From the NCBI RefSeq assembly GCF_003259315.1, contig NZ_QLLT01000020.1, positions 62,001-126,000 on the forward strand: a stretch of DNA of 64,000 bases, in the 5' to 3' direction. The stretch is from Kitasatospora sp. SolWspMP-SS2h. Its GTDB lineage: Bacteria > Actinomycetota > Actinomycetes > Streptomycetales > Streptomycetaceae. A program made the translations under genes and the position numbers. This document shows positions 25,946-34,472 of this stretch, piece after piece. Under the pieces are notes generated by a model. It was not told where the DNA came from. It saw nothing but the letters and a program-made list of their open reading frames with translations, and searched no databases. How positions within the stretch are numbered: position 1 is the stretch's first letter; each line of letters opens with the position of its first letter.

Positions 25946-26560
25946 CGGCGGCCGGTTCCTGAGGGCGTGCCAGCGCCGCAGCAGCCCGTCGGCGGCCTCC
26001 TCGGCGGTGAGCGCGTACACCAGGTGGTCGCGCCAGTCGCCGTCGATGTGCAGGTAGCGCGGGCGCACCCCCTCCTCGCGGAAGCCGAGCTTCTCCACCA
26101 CCCGGCGGCTGGGCCGGTTCTCCGGGCGGATGCAGACCTCGACCCGGTGCAGGCCCAGGTCGCGGAAGCAGTGGTCGACGGCGAGCGCGACGGCGGTGGG
26201 CACGATGCCGCGTCCGGCGACCGCCTCGTCCACCCAGTAGCCGACGTTGGCCGAGCACATCGAGCCCCAGGTGATCCCGCCGACCGTCAACTGGCCGACC
26301 AGACGGCCCTGGTGGAGCAGCACGAAGGGCAGCATCCGGCCCGCCGCGGCCTCGGACCGCAGGTAGCGGACCATCTGCCGGTAGGTGGGCCGGGGCAGCG
26401 GGGCCCGGCCGGGCGGGGCGGGCGGGACGGTGGCCTCCCAGCGGCGCAGCCAGTCCCGGTTGCGCCGGCTGACCTCCTGCCACTCGGCCTGGTCGCGGCG
26501 GCGGATGGGCCGCAGCAGGACGTCCCCCTCGGCCAGTTCGACGGGCCAGCCGGCGTTCAG
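25934..26560 (-). CDS. RimJ/RimL-type GNAT N-acetyltransferase (CTG start inferred)
   Basis: A 208-residue acetyltransferase if translation starts at CTG 26560. The N-terminus then reads LNAGWPVELAEGDVLLRPI, the normal opening beta strand of the RimJ/RimL (Acetyltransf_3) family, followed by VSRRNRDWLRRWE, the acetyl-CoA-binding region VDEAVAGRGIVPTAV, and the family-specific CIRPENRPSRRVVEKLGFREEG. The first ATG in frame (26374) would give only 146 residues and remove the first strand and helices. The CTG overlaps the mogA stop (CTGA) and has GGGAG seven to eight bases upstream. No ATG, GTG or TTG occurs in this frame farther upstream for several hundred bases. The substrate is probably a protein N-terminus. 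Confidence 0.8.
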   Translation of the reverse strand: MNAGWPVELAEGDVLLRPIRRRDQAEWQEVSRRNRDWLRRWEATVPPAPPGRAPLPRPTYRQMVRYLRSEAAAGRMLPFVLLHQGRLVGQLTVGGITWGSMCSANVGYWVDEAVAGRGIVPTAVALAVDHCFRDLGLHRVEVCIRPENRPSRRVVEKLGFREEGVRPRYLHIDGDWRDHLVYALTAEEAADGLLRRWHALRNRPPQDN

Positions 26561-27057
26561 TGGGCGCTCCCGGAGGGATCGGTGGGTCGCGGGTGGTCGC
26601 CGCCGGCCAGCTGGTCGACGGCGTGCGGCAGCAGCGGGGCGAGCACGGCCAGGCCGTCGCGGACGCCGCCGGTGGAGCCGGGCAGGTTGACGATCAGGGT
26701 GCGTCCGGCCAGGCCCGCCAGGCCGCGGGAGAGCGCCGCGGTGGGCACCTTGTCCCGGCCCTGCGCGCGGATCGCCTCGGGGATGCCGGGGATCGGCCGG
26801 TCGAGCACCCGGGCGGTCATCTCGGGCGTGAGGTCCTGCGGGGAGATGCCGGTGCCGCCGGTGGTGAGCACCACGTCGTACCCGGCGGCGACGGCCTCGC
26901 GCAGGGCGGCCTCGACCGGCTCCCCGTCCGGGACGACGACCGGCCCGTCGGCGGCGAAGCCCATCGCGCGCAGTCCGGCGACCAGCAGCGGGCCGCCCCG
27001 GTCCTCGTACACGCCGGCCGAGGCCCGGTTGGAGACGGTGACGGCGAGCGCCCTCAC
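26557..27057 (-). CDS. mogA: MogA/MoaB family molybdopterin adenylyltransferase
   Basis: A 166-residue protein that would adenylate molybdopterin before metal insertion. Family motifs: LAVTVSNRASAG at the start, LTTGGTGISPQDLTPE (the GTGxxxxD substrate motif) near residue 65, IRAQGRDKVPTAALSRG, and LIVNLPGSTGGVRDGL. GTG 27057 overlaps the moaC stop (GTGA). It is the middle gene of moaC-mogA-acetyltransferase. Confidence 0.93.
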   Translation of the reverse strand: MRALAVTVSNRASAGVYEDRGGPLLVAGLRAMGFAADGPVVVPDGEPVEAALREAVAAGYDVVLTTGGTGISPQDLTPEMTARVLDRPIPGIPEAIRAQGRDKVPTAALSRGLAGLAGRTLIVNLPGSTGGVRDGLAVLAPLLPHAVDQLAGGDHPRPTDPSGSAH

Positions 27058-27551
27058 TTGGCGTCCTCCCGGTGCCAGTCGCCGCTCTTGCCGCCGGTCT
27101 TGCTGAGCACCCGGACGTCCTCGATGGCGGCGGCCTTGTCGACGGCCTTGACCATGTCGATGACGGTGAGCGCGGCGGTGGCGACGGCGGTGAGCGCCTC
27201 CATCTCGACGCCGGTGCGGTCGGCGGTGCGGACGGTGGCGGTGATCTCGACGGCGGTGTCGGTGACGGCGAGGTCGACGGTGGTGCCGGTGAGCGCGATC
27301 GGGTGGCAGAGCGGGATCAGCTCGGGCGTCCGCTTGGCGCCCATGATCCCGGCGATCCGGGCCACCGCGAGGGCGTCGCCCTTGGGGACGCCCTCGCCGC
27401 GCAGCAGCTCCACCACCCGGGGGGAGACCCGGACGCGGCCGGCCGCCACCGCGACCCGGGTGGTGGCGGCCTTCGCGGAGACGTCGACCATCCGGGCGGC
27501 GCCGGTGTGGTCGACGTGCGTGAGGCGGTCGCCGGGGGGTGTGTCGGTCAC
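27054..27551 (-). CDS. moaC: Cyclic pyranopterin monophosphate synthase
   Basis: MoaC makes cyclic pyranopterin monophosphate in the first stage of molybdenum cofactor synthesis. The 165-residue protein has LTHVDHTGAARMVDVSAK, KGDALAVARIAGIMGAKRTPELIPLCHPI and VEMEALTAVATAALTVIDMVKAVD, with the catalytic Lys and His typical of the family. GTG 27551 is preferred, with GGAG six bases upstream; a GTG at 27569 would add six residues. It overlaps mogA by four bases. Confidence 0.95.
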   Translation of the reverse strand: MTDTPPGDRLTHVDHTGAARMVDVSAKAATTRVAVAAGRVRVSPRVVELLRGEGVPKGDALAVARIAGIMGAKRTPELIPLCHPIALTGTTVDLAVTDTAVEITATVRTADRTGVEMEALTAVATAALTVIDMVKAVDKAAAIEDVRVLSKTGGKSGDWHREDAK

Positions 27552-27606
27552 GAGTGGCTCCAGTGGCACGGTGCGAATCTCGCGCTACCGTACAGCCCCG
27601 TCCCGG

Positions 27607-28920
27607 TCAGTCCGTGAGAAGGACCACGTCGACGGCGCTCCCGGCGGGCAGCGCGGTGACGTCCTCGGGGACGGTGATCAGGCAGTCGGCCTTCGCCAGC
27701 GCCCCGACCAGGTGCGATCCCTCGCCGCCGACCGGGCCGACGGTGCCCGCCGCCGGGTCGTACCGGCCGCGCAGGAACTGCCGCCGCCCGGCCGGGGAGC
27801 GCAGCGCGGCGGTGGTCGCGGCGCGCACCACGGGGCGGTGCACGTCGGGGGCGCCGAGCATGGTGCGGATGACCGGGCGGACGAACAGCTCGAAGGAGAT
27901 GTAGGCGCTGACCGGGTTGCCGGGCAGCGCGAGCAGCGGCACCCCGGCTCCCCCGCCGATCCGGCCGAAGCCCTGCGGCTTGCCGGGCTGCATCCGCAGC
28001 CTGCGGAAGTCGACGCCGCCGTAGTCCGCGAACACCTCCTTGACCACGTCGTACGCGCCGACCGAGACGCCGCCGCTGGTGACGATCAGGTCGGCCCGGC
28101 CTAGCTGGTCCTCCAGCACGGCGCGCAGCGTGTCCGCCTCGTCGGGGACGCCGCCGACCCGGAAGGCGACGGCGCCGGCGGCGATCGCGGCGGCGGTCAG
28201 GGTGAAGGAGTTGGAGTCGTGGATCCGGCCCGGGCCGGCGCTCTCGCCGGGCTGGACGAGTTCGCTGCCGGTGGAGAGCACGACCACCCGGGGGCGGGGC
28301 GCGACCCGGACGGTGCCGCGGCCGATCGCGGCGAGCAGGCCGAGCTGGGTGGGGCCGAGCACGGTGCCGGCCTCCAGCACGGTGTCGCCCGCGGTGACGT
28401 CGCTGCCCCGGCGGCGGATGTGCGCGCCCTCGGCGACCGGGCGCAGCACCCGGACCTCCTCGTCCGCGACGGGCGCGCCCATCGCGTCGGCGGCCTCCCC
28501 GGTGCCGGTGCCGCCGTCGGTCCACTCGACCGGGGCGACGGCCTCGGCGCCGGGCGGGACGGGGGCGCCGGTCATGATCCGGGCGGCCTGGCCGGGGCCG
28601 ACCCTGGGCAGGTCGGCGGCACCGGCCGCGATGTCGCCGACCACGGCGAGCACCGACGGGTACGGCCCGGTGGCGCGCACGGTGTCGGCGGTGCGCAGCG
28701 CGTAGCCGTCCATCGAGCTGTTGTCGAAGGGCGGCAGGTCGTCGTCGGCCCGCACGTCCTCGGCGAGCCGGCAGCCCTGGGCGTCCAGCAGTTGCAGTTC
28801 GATGGGCGGCAGCGGGGCGACCGCGGCCAGGACGTCGGCGAGGTGCTCGTCGACGGTCCACAGCCGCGGCGCGGCCGGGGAGCCGGCCTCCGCGCAGCAG
28901 GGGTCGTGCTTCCCGGTCAT
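27607..28920 (-). CDS. moeA: Molybdopterin molybdotransferase
   Basis: MoeA/Glp inserts molybdate into adenylated molybdopterin. The 437-residue protein carries WTVDEHLADVLAAV, DLPPFDNSSMDGYALR (highly conserved), IMTGAPVPPGAEAVAPVEW, VVVLSTGSELV, TSGGVSVGAYDVVKEV, and LLALPGNPVSAYISFELFVRP. Length and domain order (linker, MoaB-like domain, domain IV) are normal. It begins the minus-strand run moeA-moaC-mogA. A 10-base tandem duplication (CGCCTTCTAC twice, 28932-28951) lies just upstream. Confidence 0.95.
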   Translation of the reverse strand: MTGKHDPCCAEAGSPAAPRLWTVDEHLADVLAAVAPLPPIELQLLDAQGCRLAEDVRADDDLPPFDNSSMDGYALRTADTVRATGPYPSVLAVVGDIAAGAADLPRVGPGQAARIMTGAPVPPGAEAVAPVEWTDGGTGTGEAADAMGAPVADEEVRVLRPVAEGAHIRRRGSDVTAGDTVLEAGTVLGPTQLGLLAAIGRGTVRVAPRPRVVVLSTGSELVQPGESAGPGRIHDSNSFTLTAAAIAAGAVAFRVGGVPDEADTLRAVLEDQLGRADLIVTSGGVSVGAYDVVKEVFADYGGVDFRRLRMQPGKPQGFGRIGGGAGVPLLALPGNPVSAYISFELFVRPVIRTMLGAPDVHRPVVRAATTAALRSPAGRRQFLRGRYDPAAGTVGPVGGEGSHLVGALAKADCLITVPEDVTALPAGSAVDVVLLTD

Positions 28921-29021
28921 CGCCTCACGCTCGCCTTCTACCGCCTTCTACGCCGGTCTTCGTGGTGGGCCGGTCCAGCCTCCGCGGTGGGCCGGCCCCG
29001 CGCGGGTCGGCCGCGCCCGGG

Positions 29022-29942
29022 TCAGTCCTGCATCTCGGTGGCCACGAACTGCCGCAGCCAGCCGCGGAACTCGGGGCCGAGGTCCTCGCGCTCGGCGGCC
29101 AGCCGGACGATCGCCCGCAGGTAGTCGGCGCGGTCGCCGGTGTCGTAGCGGCGGCCCTTGAACAGCACGCCGTGCACCGGCCCGCCGGCGGACTCGTCGC
29201 GGGTGGCCAGCTCGCGCAGCGCGTCGGTCAGCTGGATCTCACCGCCGCGGCCGGGCGGGGTCTCGCGCAGCACGTCGAAGACGGTCGGGTCGAGGACGTA
29301 GCGGCCGATCACGGCGTAGTGGGAGGGGGCGTCGGCGGTGTCGGGCTTCTCGACCAGGTCGGTGACCTGGAAGACGTCCTCGCCGAAGCCGTTGGCCTTG
29401 ACGGCGGCGCAGCCGTACAGGTGGATCTGCGCGGGGTCGACCTCCATCAACGCGACGACGGAGCCGCCGAGTTCCTGCTGCACCTCGATCATCCGGGAGA
29501 GCAGCGGGTCGCGCGGGTCGATCAGGTCGTCGCCCAGCAGGACGGCGAACGGCTGGCCCGCGACGTGCTGTTCGGCGACCGAGACGGCGTGGCCGAGGCC
29601 CTTGGGGTCGCCCTGGCGGACGTAGTGCATGCTGGCGAGCTGCACGGACTCCTGCACCCGGCGCAGCCGCTCCTGGTCGCCCTTGCGGCTGAGCAGCTCC
29701 TCCAGCTCGTAGGCGCGGTCGAAGTGGTCTTCCAGAGCACGCTTGTTGCGACCGGTGACCATCAGTATGTCGGACAGGCCCGCGGCGGAGGCCTCCTCGA
29801 CGACGTACTGGATGGCCGGCTTGTCGACGACCGGGAGCATCTCCTTGGGCGTGGCCTTGGTGGCGGGGAGGAACCTGGTACCGAGGCCGGCGGCCGGGAC
29901 GACTGCCTTGGTGACCGGCTGGCGGGCGTGCTTGTTCGTCAT
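29022..29942 (-). CDS. galU: UTP-glucose-1-phosphate uridylyltransferase
   Basis: GalU makes UDP-glucose for wall polymers and trehalose or glycogen metabolism. The 306-residue enzyme has the nucleotide-binding AVVPAAGLGTRFLPATKATPKEMLPVVDKP, VEEASAAGLSDILMVTGRNK, FAVLLGDDLID, and VEKPDTADAPSHYAVIGRY. ATG 29942 follows TAAGGT by six bases on the minus strand and has no Shine-Dalgarno sequence, suggesting a leaderless transcript. It is separated from moeA by 101 bases with no visible gene. Confidence 0.97.
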   Translation of the reverse strand: MTNKHARQPVTKAVVPAAGLGTRFLPATKATPKEMLPVVDKPAIQYVVEEASAAGLSDILMVTGRNKRALEDHFDRAYELEELLSRKGDQERLRRVQESVQLASMHYVRQGDPKGLGHAVSVAEQHVAGQPFAVLLGDDLIDPRDPLLSRMIEVQQELGGSVVALMEVDPAQIHLYGCAAVKANGFGEDVFQVTDLVEKPDTADAPSHYAVIGRYVLDPTVFDVLRETPPGRGGEIQLTDALRELATRDESAGGPVHGVLFKGRRYDTGDRADYLRAIVRLAAEREDLGPEFRGWLRQFVATEMQD

Positions 29943-29948
29943 GCGTCG

Positions 29949-29954
29949 ACCTTA
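29949..29954 (-). promoter_or_regulatory. -10-like element for leaderless galU
   Basis: TAAGGT on the minus strand, six bases before the galU ATG. No clear -35 hexamer. Confidence 0.4.
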
Positions 29955-29999
29955 CTGAGGCGGGCATCCCACCCCGCTGGGAGCGGCGTGAGACGTTGG

Positions 30000-30839
30000 T
30001 TAGGGCCTGTCACCGGTCGGGCCCGGGCCGACGGTGGTCGCATGCGGGGTGGGGGGTCCCCCGCCGGGGCCGGAAGACACCTTACCGGGCGCCGGTGAAG
30101 CGTCCGGACCGGCCGGCTCGGGCGGGAGCTGCTCGGTGGAGCGCCAGCGGTCGCCGCCCGCGGCGCGCGCGGCGGCCAGCGCGCGGTCGGCGGCCCGCAG
30201 CAGGACGGCGGAGTGCGCGCCGTCCCGGGGCAGCACGGCCAGGCCGACGGAGGCGGTCAGGCCGCTGCGCTCGCCCGGGTCGGCGCTCTCGCCGGGGTGA
30301 CGGTCGGTCAGCCGGTGGCGGCGCACCGACCAGCACAGCCGCTCGGCGACCTGGGCGGCGCCCTCCGGGCCGGTGTCGGGCAGCAGCGCCAGGAACTCCT
30401 CGCCGCCGTAGCGGCCCAGGGTGTCGCAGCCGCGGATCTCCATCGCCAGGCGCTGGGCGAGGTCCCGGAGCATCGCGTTGGCGCGGGCCCGGCCGTGCTC
30501 GGCGACCACCGCGTCGAACCCGGCGACCTCGATCATCAGCACCGCCAGCGGCCGGGGGTCGATCGCGGTGGCCTCGGCCCGGCGGGCCCGTTCGATCTCG
30601 CGGTCGAGGGTGAGCTGGAGGTGCCGGTAGTTCCACACCCCGGTCAGCGGGTCGCAGGAGGCGGTGCGGACCAGTTCGTCGCGTTCCGCCGTCAGTTCCG
30701 CGAGCTTCGCCAGGAGTTCCGCCTCCCGGCCGCCGCGCTCGGCCCCGTCCCGCCGCCGGCGCAGCGCGAGGACGCCGGCGGCGGCCGGGGCGGCCGCACC
30801 GAGCGCGGCCAGGGCCTGGAGCAGGAGCGGGGTGGACAT
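30000..30839 (-). CDS. GGDEF domain protein (diguanylate cyclase-like)
   Basis: A 279-residue protein: N-terminal hydrophobic helix (residues 5-25), a short coiled-coil-like Glu/Leu stretch, then a GGDEF domain with active-site signature GGEEF at 145-149 and a complete inhibitory I-site RGCD at 136-139. The usual DxDxFK metal/substrate segment reads IEVAGFD, and the expected guanine-contacting Asn and the Asp of GHxxGD are not obvious, so cyclase activity is uncertain; it may be a c-di-GMP receptor. The C-terminus is a disordered Pro/Gly tail. It may be co-transcribed with galU, which starts 57 bases downstream of its stop. Confidence 0.85.
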   Translation of the reverse strand: MSTPLLLQALAALGAAAPAAAGVLALRRRRDGAERGGREAELLAKLAELTAERDELVRTASCDPLTGVWNYRHLQLTLDREIERARRAEATAIDPRPLAVLMIEVAGFDAVVAEHGRARANAMLRDLAQRLAMEIRGCDTLGRYGGEEFLALLPDTGPEGAAQVAERLCWSVRRHRLTDRHPGESADPGERSGLTASVGLAVLPRDGAHSAVLLRAADRALAAARAAGGDRWRSTEQLPPEPAGPDASPAPGKVSSGPGGGPPTPHATTVGPGPTGDRP

Positions 30840-30903
30840 GCGGCGGCCTCGGGGCGTGTCAGGCTCGTGTCAGTGCACGGAACGGAGTGGAGGGAATCGA
30901 ACG

Positions 30904-31491
30904 GTGACTGCGGATCGGTTGTCCAACGACAAGGCGGCGCTGAGGTCACGCCTGCTCGCCGAACGACGGGCGCTCGACGCGGCCGAGCGCGCCGCCGCGG
31001 CCGGGGCGCTGGCCCGGCACGCCGCCGCGCTGGTGCCGCCGGGCGGCACCGTCGCCGCGTACGTCTCGGTCGGCGCGGAGCCCGGCACCCGCCCGCTGCT
31101 GGCCGCGCTCGCCGCGGCGGACGTGCGGGTCCTGCTGCCGGTGCTGCTGCCGGACAACGACCTGGACTGGGCGCCGTACGAGGGCGAGGACCGCCTCTCC
31201 CCCGCCGGCCGCGGCCTGCTCGAACCCGCCGCGCCCCGGCTCGGCCCGGACGCCGTCCTGGGCGCCGACGTGGTCCTGCTGCCCAGCCTGGCCGTCGACC
31301 CGCGCGGCACCCGGCTCGGCCGGGGCGGCGGCTCCTACGACCGGGTCCTGGCCCGCCTGACCCGGGCCGGGGCCCGCCCGCTGCTGGCCACCCTGCTCTA
31401 CCCGGGCGAGCTGCTCCCGGCCCTCCCGGCCGAACCCCACGACCTGCCGGTGCACGCGGTGGTGACGCCGGAGGGCGTGACGCGCTTCTGA
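30904..31491 (+). CDS. 5-formyltetrahydrofolate cyclo-ligase
   Basis: A 195-residue enzyme that converts 5-formyl-THF to 5,10-methenyl-THF using ATP. Family pieces: N-terminal KAALRSRLLAERRAL, VAAYVSVGAEPGT, DWAPYEGEDRL, VVLLPSLAVDPRGTRLGRGGGSYDRVLARL (the conserved phosphate-binding G-R/G-GGSYDR block) and VHAVVTPEGVTRF. GTG 30904 has GGAGGG nine bases upstream. It is divergent from the GGDEF gene and convergent with the acylase gene across a structured intergenic region. Confidence 0.94.
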   Translation: MTADRLSNDKAALRSRLLAERRALDAAERAAAAGALARHAAALVPPGGTVAAYVSVGAEPGTRPLLAALAAADVRVLLPVLLPDNDLDWAPYEGEDRLSPAGRGLLEPAAPRLGPDAVLGADVVLLPSLAVDPRGTRLGRGGGSYDRVLARLTRAGARPLLATLLYPGELLPALPAEPHDLPVHAVVTPEGVTRF

Positions 31492-31564
31492 CCGGAGCGG
31501 GGGGCGGGCCCCCGGCGGTCCGCTCCCCCGCCTCCGGGGACGCGCGCCGCCGGGTGTCCGTACC

Positions 31565-31729
31565 AGGCCCGGTCCGGCCGGTCTTGCCGGGCGCGCGACG
31601 CCGGATCATCCCGGCTGGAAGCACCGGCGAAACACCCGAGTACACCCAGGACGAGGGCGTTCCGCCGGCACTCCCAGCCGGGCGCCCGACGCCGCGCGCC
31701 GATCCGACAAGACCGGCCGGACCGGGCCT
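31565..31729 (-). ncRNA. Long imperfect hairpin, candidate structured RNA
   Basis: The ends 31565-31586 and 31708-31729 are a perfect 22-base inverted repeat. Inside, further complementary segments pair in order: 31590-31597 with 31693-31700, 31602-31604 with 31686-31688, 31610-31618 with 31674-31682, 31624-31629 with 31663-31668, and 31635-31637 with 31655-31657. Together they form a rod of about 50 paired positions closed by a small loop. Almost all mismatches are A opposite C on the plus strand, which become G-U wobbles in RNA read from the minus strand. The element begins at the acylase stop codon, so it could be its 3' UTR or a separate RNA. No family is claimed. Confidence 0.55.
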
Positions 31730-34472
31730 AGTCGGTCAGGGTGAGGGTGTCCTTGCCCGCCTTGGCGACCGCGTCCTTGGTGTAGGCCCAGGGCAGGAGT
31801 CGGCCGGAGGCCCACAGGTCGGTCTGGTCGTTGTAGTGGGGGTGGAAGGCGTGGCCGGAGGCGCCGCCGACGTTGATCCAGCGGGAGGCGTCGAAGTCGC
31901 TGAGGTCGACGACCATCCGCATCGAGGGGATCCAGTCGACGTCGTAGCCGGCGGCGGCGTTCCAGCCGGTGGCGTCGACGGCGGCGCTGCCGCCGGAGAG
32001 CTCGTAGGGGCCCCGGTCGAGCAGCTTGTGGACCACGCCGGAGGCGATCGAGGAGTCGTCGCTGCCGAGGGTGGGCTCCTGGAGGGTGAGCTGGTGCAGG
32101 CGGCCCCAGCTCCAGGTGGAGATGTCCTTGCTGAGGCGCGAGGTGAGGTCCTGGCGGGCGTCCTTGAGCGCTTCGGCGAGCAGGTTGCCGAGCCCGTGCT
32201 GCTGCTGGTGGTCGGAGTCGATGTAGTCCCACCAGGGCGAGTCGGGGGTGGCGAGCTGCTGGCGGACGACCTCCATCCAGCGGTCGCCGCCGTCCGGCTG
32301 GGCCTGCGCGGGTTCGCGGGTGCCGCACTCGGTGACGGCCTGCGCGGCGCCGCCGAGGGCGTCGTCGGGCAGGGTGTTGTCGCGCTTCTGGCGCACCAGC
32401 AGGCAGTCTCCCTCGACCCGGAGGTCGGCGGGGAACTTCTGGCCGAAGGCGAGGGTGAGCAGGGCCCGCCAGACGCCGTTGTAGTAGGCGGCGGCGGCGG
32501 AGTCGGCGTCCTGGTGGTAGTTCCAGTCCTTGAGCAGGTCCTGGGCCTCGCGCACGTACGGGTCGTCGATCTTGACCTTGAGCAGCAGCGGGACGAGTTC
32601 CTTGGCCATCACGCTGGTGTTGTCGAGCTGCATGGACTGCATGTCGTCCAGCGAGACCTTGCCGCCGTTCTTGAGCTTGGCCTGGATCTGGTCGGTGATC
32701 TCCTTGGCGCGGGTGCCGTACTCCCAGTCGGTGGTGAGCGTCGGCTTGTAGCTCTGGTCGACGACGGCCTGGTTGGCCGTGACGATGTAGCCCTCGGGCG
32801 GGTTGTACGCGTAGGGCAGCGACTTGAACGGGAGGAAGGCGGTGTTCCAGGCGTACGCGGGGTCCCAGCCGGGCGAGGGGTAGCGGCCGTCGTTCTTCTT
32901 GCCGCGGACCGGGATCAGGCCGGGGGCCTGGTAGCCGATGTTGCCCTTGGTGTCGGCGTAGACCAGGTTCTGCGCGGGGACGGCGAAGTCCTTGGCGGCG
33001 GACCGGAAGGACGTGAAGTCGGTGGCCCGGTCGATCTCGAAGACGGCGTCCATGGTGCGGCCGGGGACGAGCGCGGTCCAGCGCAGCGCGACGGCGTAGC
33101 CGGCCGCCCGGTCGGGGGCGGCGTTGCCGGCCGGGGCGTACCGGCCGACCTTCTGCTCCTCGGAGGACTGGTCGGAGATCAGCGGCATGCCGTCCTGGGT
33201 GGTGCGGACGGTGATGGTGCGGTCGTCGCCGCCGGCCACCTTGATGGTCTCCTTGCGGACGGTGAACTTCACGTCCTTGCCGTCGTAGAGGTAGGTGTCG
33301 GGGCCGGTGACCTTCTCCAGGTACAGGTCGGTGACGTCGGCGCCGAGGTTGGTGAAGCCCCAGGCGATGTCCTTGTTGTGGCCGATGACCACGCCGGGCA
33401 TGCCGGCGAAGGTGTAGCCGGCCATGTCGTAGCCGCAGGTGGCGGAGACGGTGCGGCAGTGCAGGCCCATCTGGTACCAGATGGACGGCATGCCGGGGCC
33501 GAGGTGCGGGTCGTTGGCGAGCATCGGCAGGCCGGTGGTGGTGTGGCTGCCGGCCACCACCCAGGAGTTGGAGCCGATGCCCTGGCCCTGCGGGCCGAGC
33601 AGCTGCGGCAGCGCGCCGACCTGCTGGGACAGGCCGCTCAGCAGCGCCTGGGTGGCGGCCCGGGCCTGGGAGCTCTCGGCCGGGGCGGAGCCGCCGGTCA
33701 GCGGGGGCACGGTGTCGCCGGCGCCGGGGGTGTAGGTGCCGTCGGCGGAGACCTTGCCGGTCTTCACGATGGTGCCGTTGCGGTCGTACGGGTACCCGGG
33801 GTAGAGCTGGTCGATCTGCTCGGCGGTGAAGTCCTGGGCGAGCAGCGAGCGGTCGATCTCCTCCTGCATGTTGCCGGACAGGCTCCAGGCCATCGCCTTG
33901 AGCCAGGCCACCGAGTCGATCGGGTCCCACTTCTCGGGCCGGTAGCCGGAGTTGACCGTGCCGAGCAGCGCGTACTCCAACGAGGCGCCGGCTCCGCCGG
34001 GGTGCTCGGCGAGCCAGGCGTTGACGCCCTCGGTGTAGGCGGTCAGGTTGCGCTTGGTCTCCTCGGAGAGGACCTCGTTCCACTCCTTCTCGGCGACCTC
34101 GCGCCAGCCCATGGTGCGCAGGAAGGTGTCCTGCTCGACCGAGGAGGAGCCGAACATCTCGGAGAGCCGGCCGGAGGTGATGTGCCGGCGCACGTCCATC
34201 TCCCAGAACCGGTCCTGGGCCTGCACGTAGCCCTGGGCGCGGAACAGGTCGGCGTCGGTGTCGGCGTACAGCTGCGGGACGCCCTTGTCGTCGCGGACCA
34301 CGTCCACCGGCGCGGACATGCCGGCCACCTTGACGGTGCCGCTGACCTGCGGGAAGGAGGACCGGACGGTGTCCACCGCCCACCAGCCGCCGCCTACCAG
34401 ACCCGCCACCAGCAGCACGGCGAGCAGGATCATGATCAGACGTGCGCGCCGGAACTTCTTCGAGCGGGGCAT
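31728..34472 (-). CDS. Penicillin acylase family N-terminal-nucleophile hydrolase
   Basis: A 914-residue, membrane-anchored (helix ARLIMILLAVLLVAGLVGGGWWAV near the N-terminus) Ntn-hydrolase made as a precursor. Family signposts: VRDDKGVPQLYADTDADLFRAQGYVQAQDRFWEMDVRR, then the autocleavage site G|SNSWVV with nucleophile Ser at residue 301, so the alpha subunit is about 300 and the beta about 610 residues. DPHL and the late VVDLSDFDASRW are also typical. Members hydrolyse amide bonds of beta-lactams or acyl-homoserine lactones, but the natural substrate here is unknown. ATG 34472 has AAGGA seven bases upstream; a start at 34547 lacks a ribosome-binding site. Confidence 0.93.
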   Translation of the reverse strand: MPRSKKFRRARLIMILLAVLLVAGLVGGGWWAVDTVRSSFPQVSGTVKVAGMSAPVDVVRDDKGVPQLYADTDADLFRAQGYVQAQDRFWEMDVRRHITSGRLSEMFGSSSVEQDTFLRTMGWREVAEKEWNEVLSEETKRNLTAYTEGVNAWLAEHPGGAGASLEYALLGTVNSGYRPEKWDPIDSVAWLKAMAWSLSGNMQEEIDRSLLAQDFTAEQIDQLYPGYPYDRNGTIVKTGKVSADGTYTPGAGDTVPPLTGGSAPAESSQARAATQALLSGLSQQVGALPQLLGPQGQGIGSNSWVVAGSHTTTGLPMLANDPHLGPGMPSIWYQMGLHCRTVSATCGYDMAGYTFAGMPGVVIGHNKDIAWGFTNLGADVTDLYLEKVTGPDTYLYDGKDVKFTVRKETIKVAGGDDRTITVRTTQDGMPLISDQSSEEQKVGRYAPAGNAAPDRAAGYAVALRWTALVPGRTMDAVFEIDRATDFTSFRSAAKDFAVPAQNLVYADTKGNIGYQAPGLIPVRGKKNDGRYPSPGWDPAYAWNTAFLPFKSLPYAYNPPEGYIVTANQAVVDQSYKPTLTTDWEYGTRAKEITDQIQAKLKNGGKVSLDDMQSMQLDNTSVMAKELVPLLLKVKIDDPYVREAQDLLKDWNYHQDADSAAAAYYNGVWRALLTLAFGQKFPADLRVEGDCLLVRQKRDNTLPDDALGGAAQAVTECGTREPAQAQPDGGDRWMEVVRQQLATPDSPWWDYIDSDHQQQHGLGNLLAEALKDARQDLTSRLSKDISTWSWGRLHQLTLQEPTLGSDDSSIASGVVHKLLDRGPYELSGGSAAVDATGWNAAAGYDVDWIPSMRMVVDLSDFDASRWINVGGASGHAFHPHYNDQTDLWASGRLLPWAYTKDAVAKAGKDTLTLTD

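Noticed and set aside
31492..31727. 6S RNA homologue next to the cyclo-ligase gene
   Set aside because: The hairpin lies downstream of the gene and is supported on the opposite strand; no 6S consensus bubble was identified.
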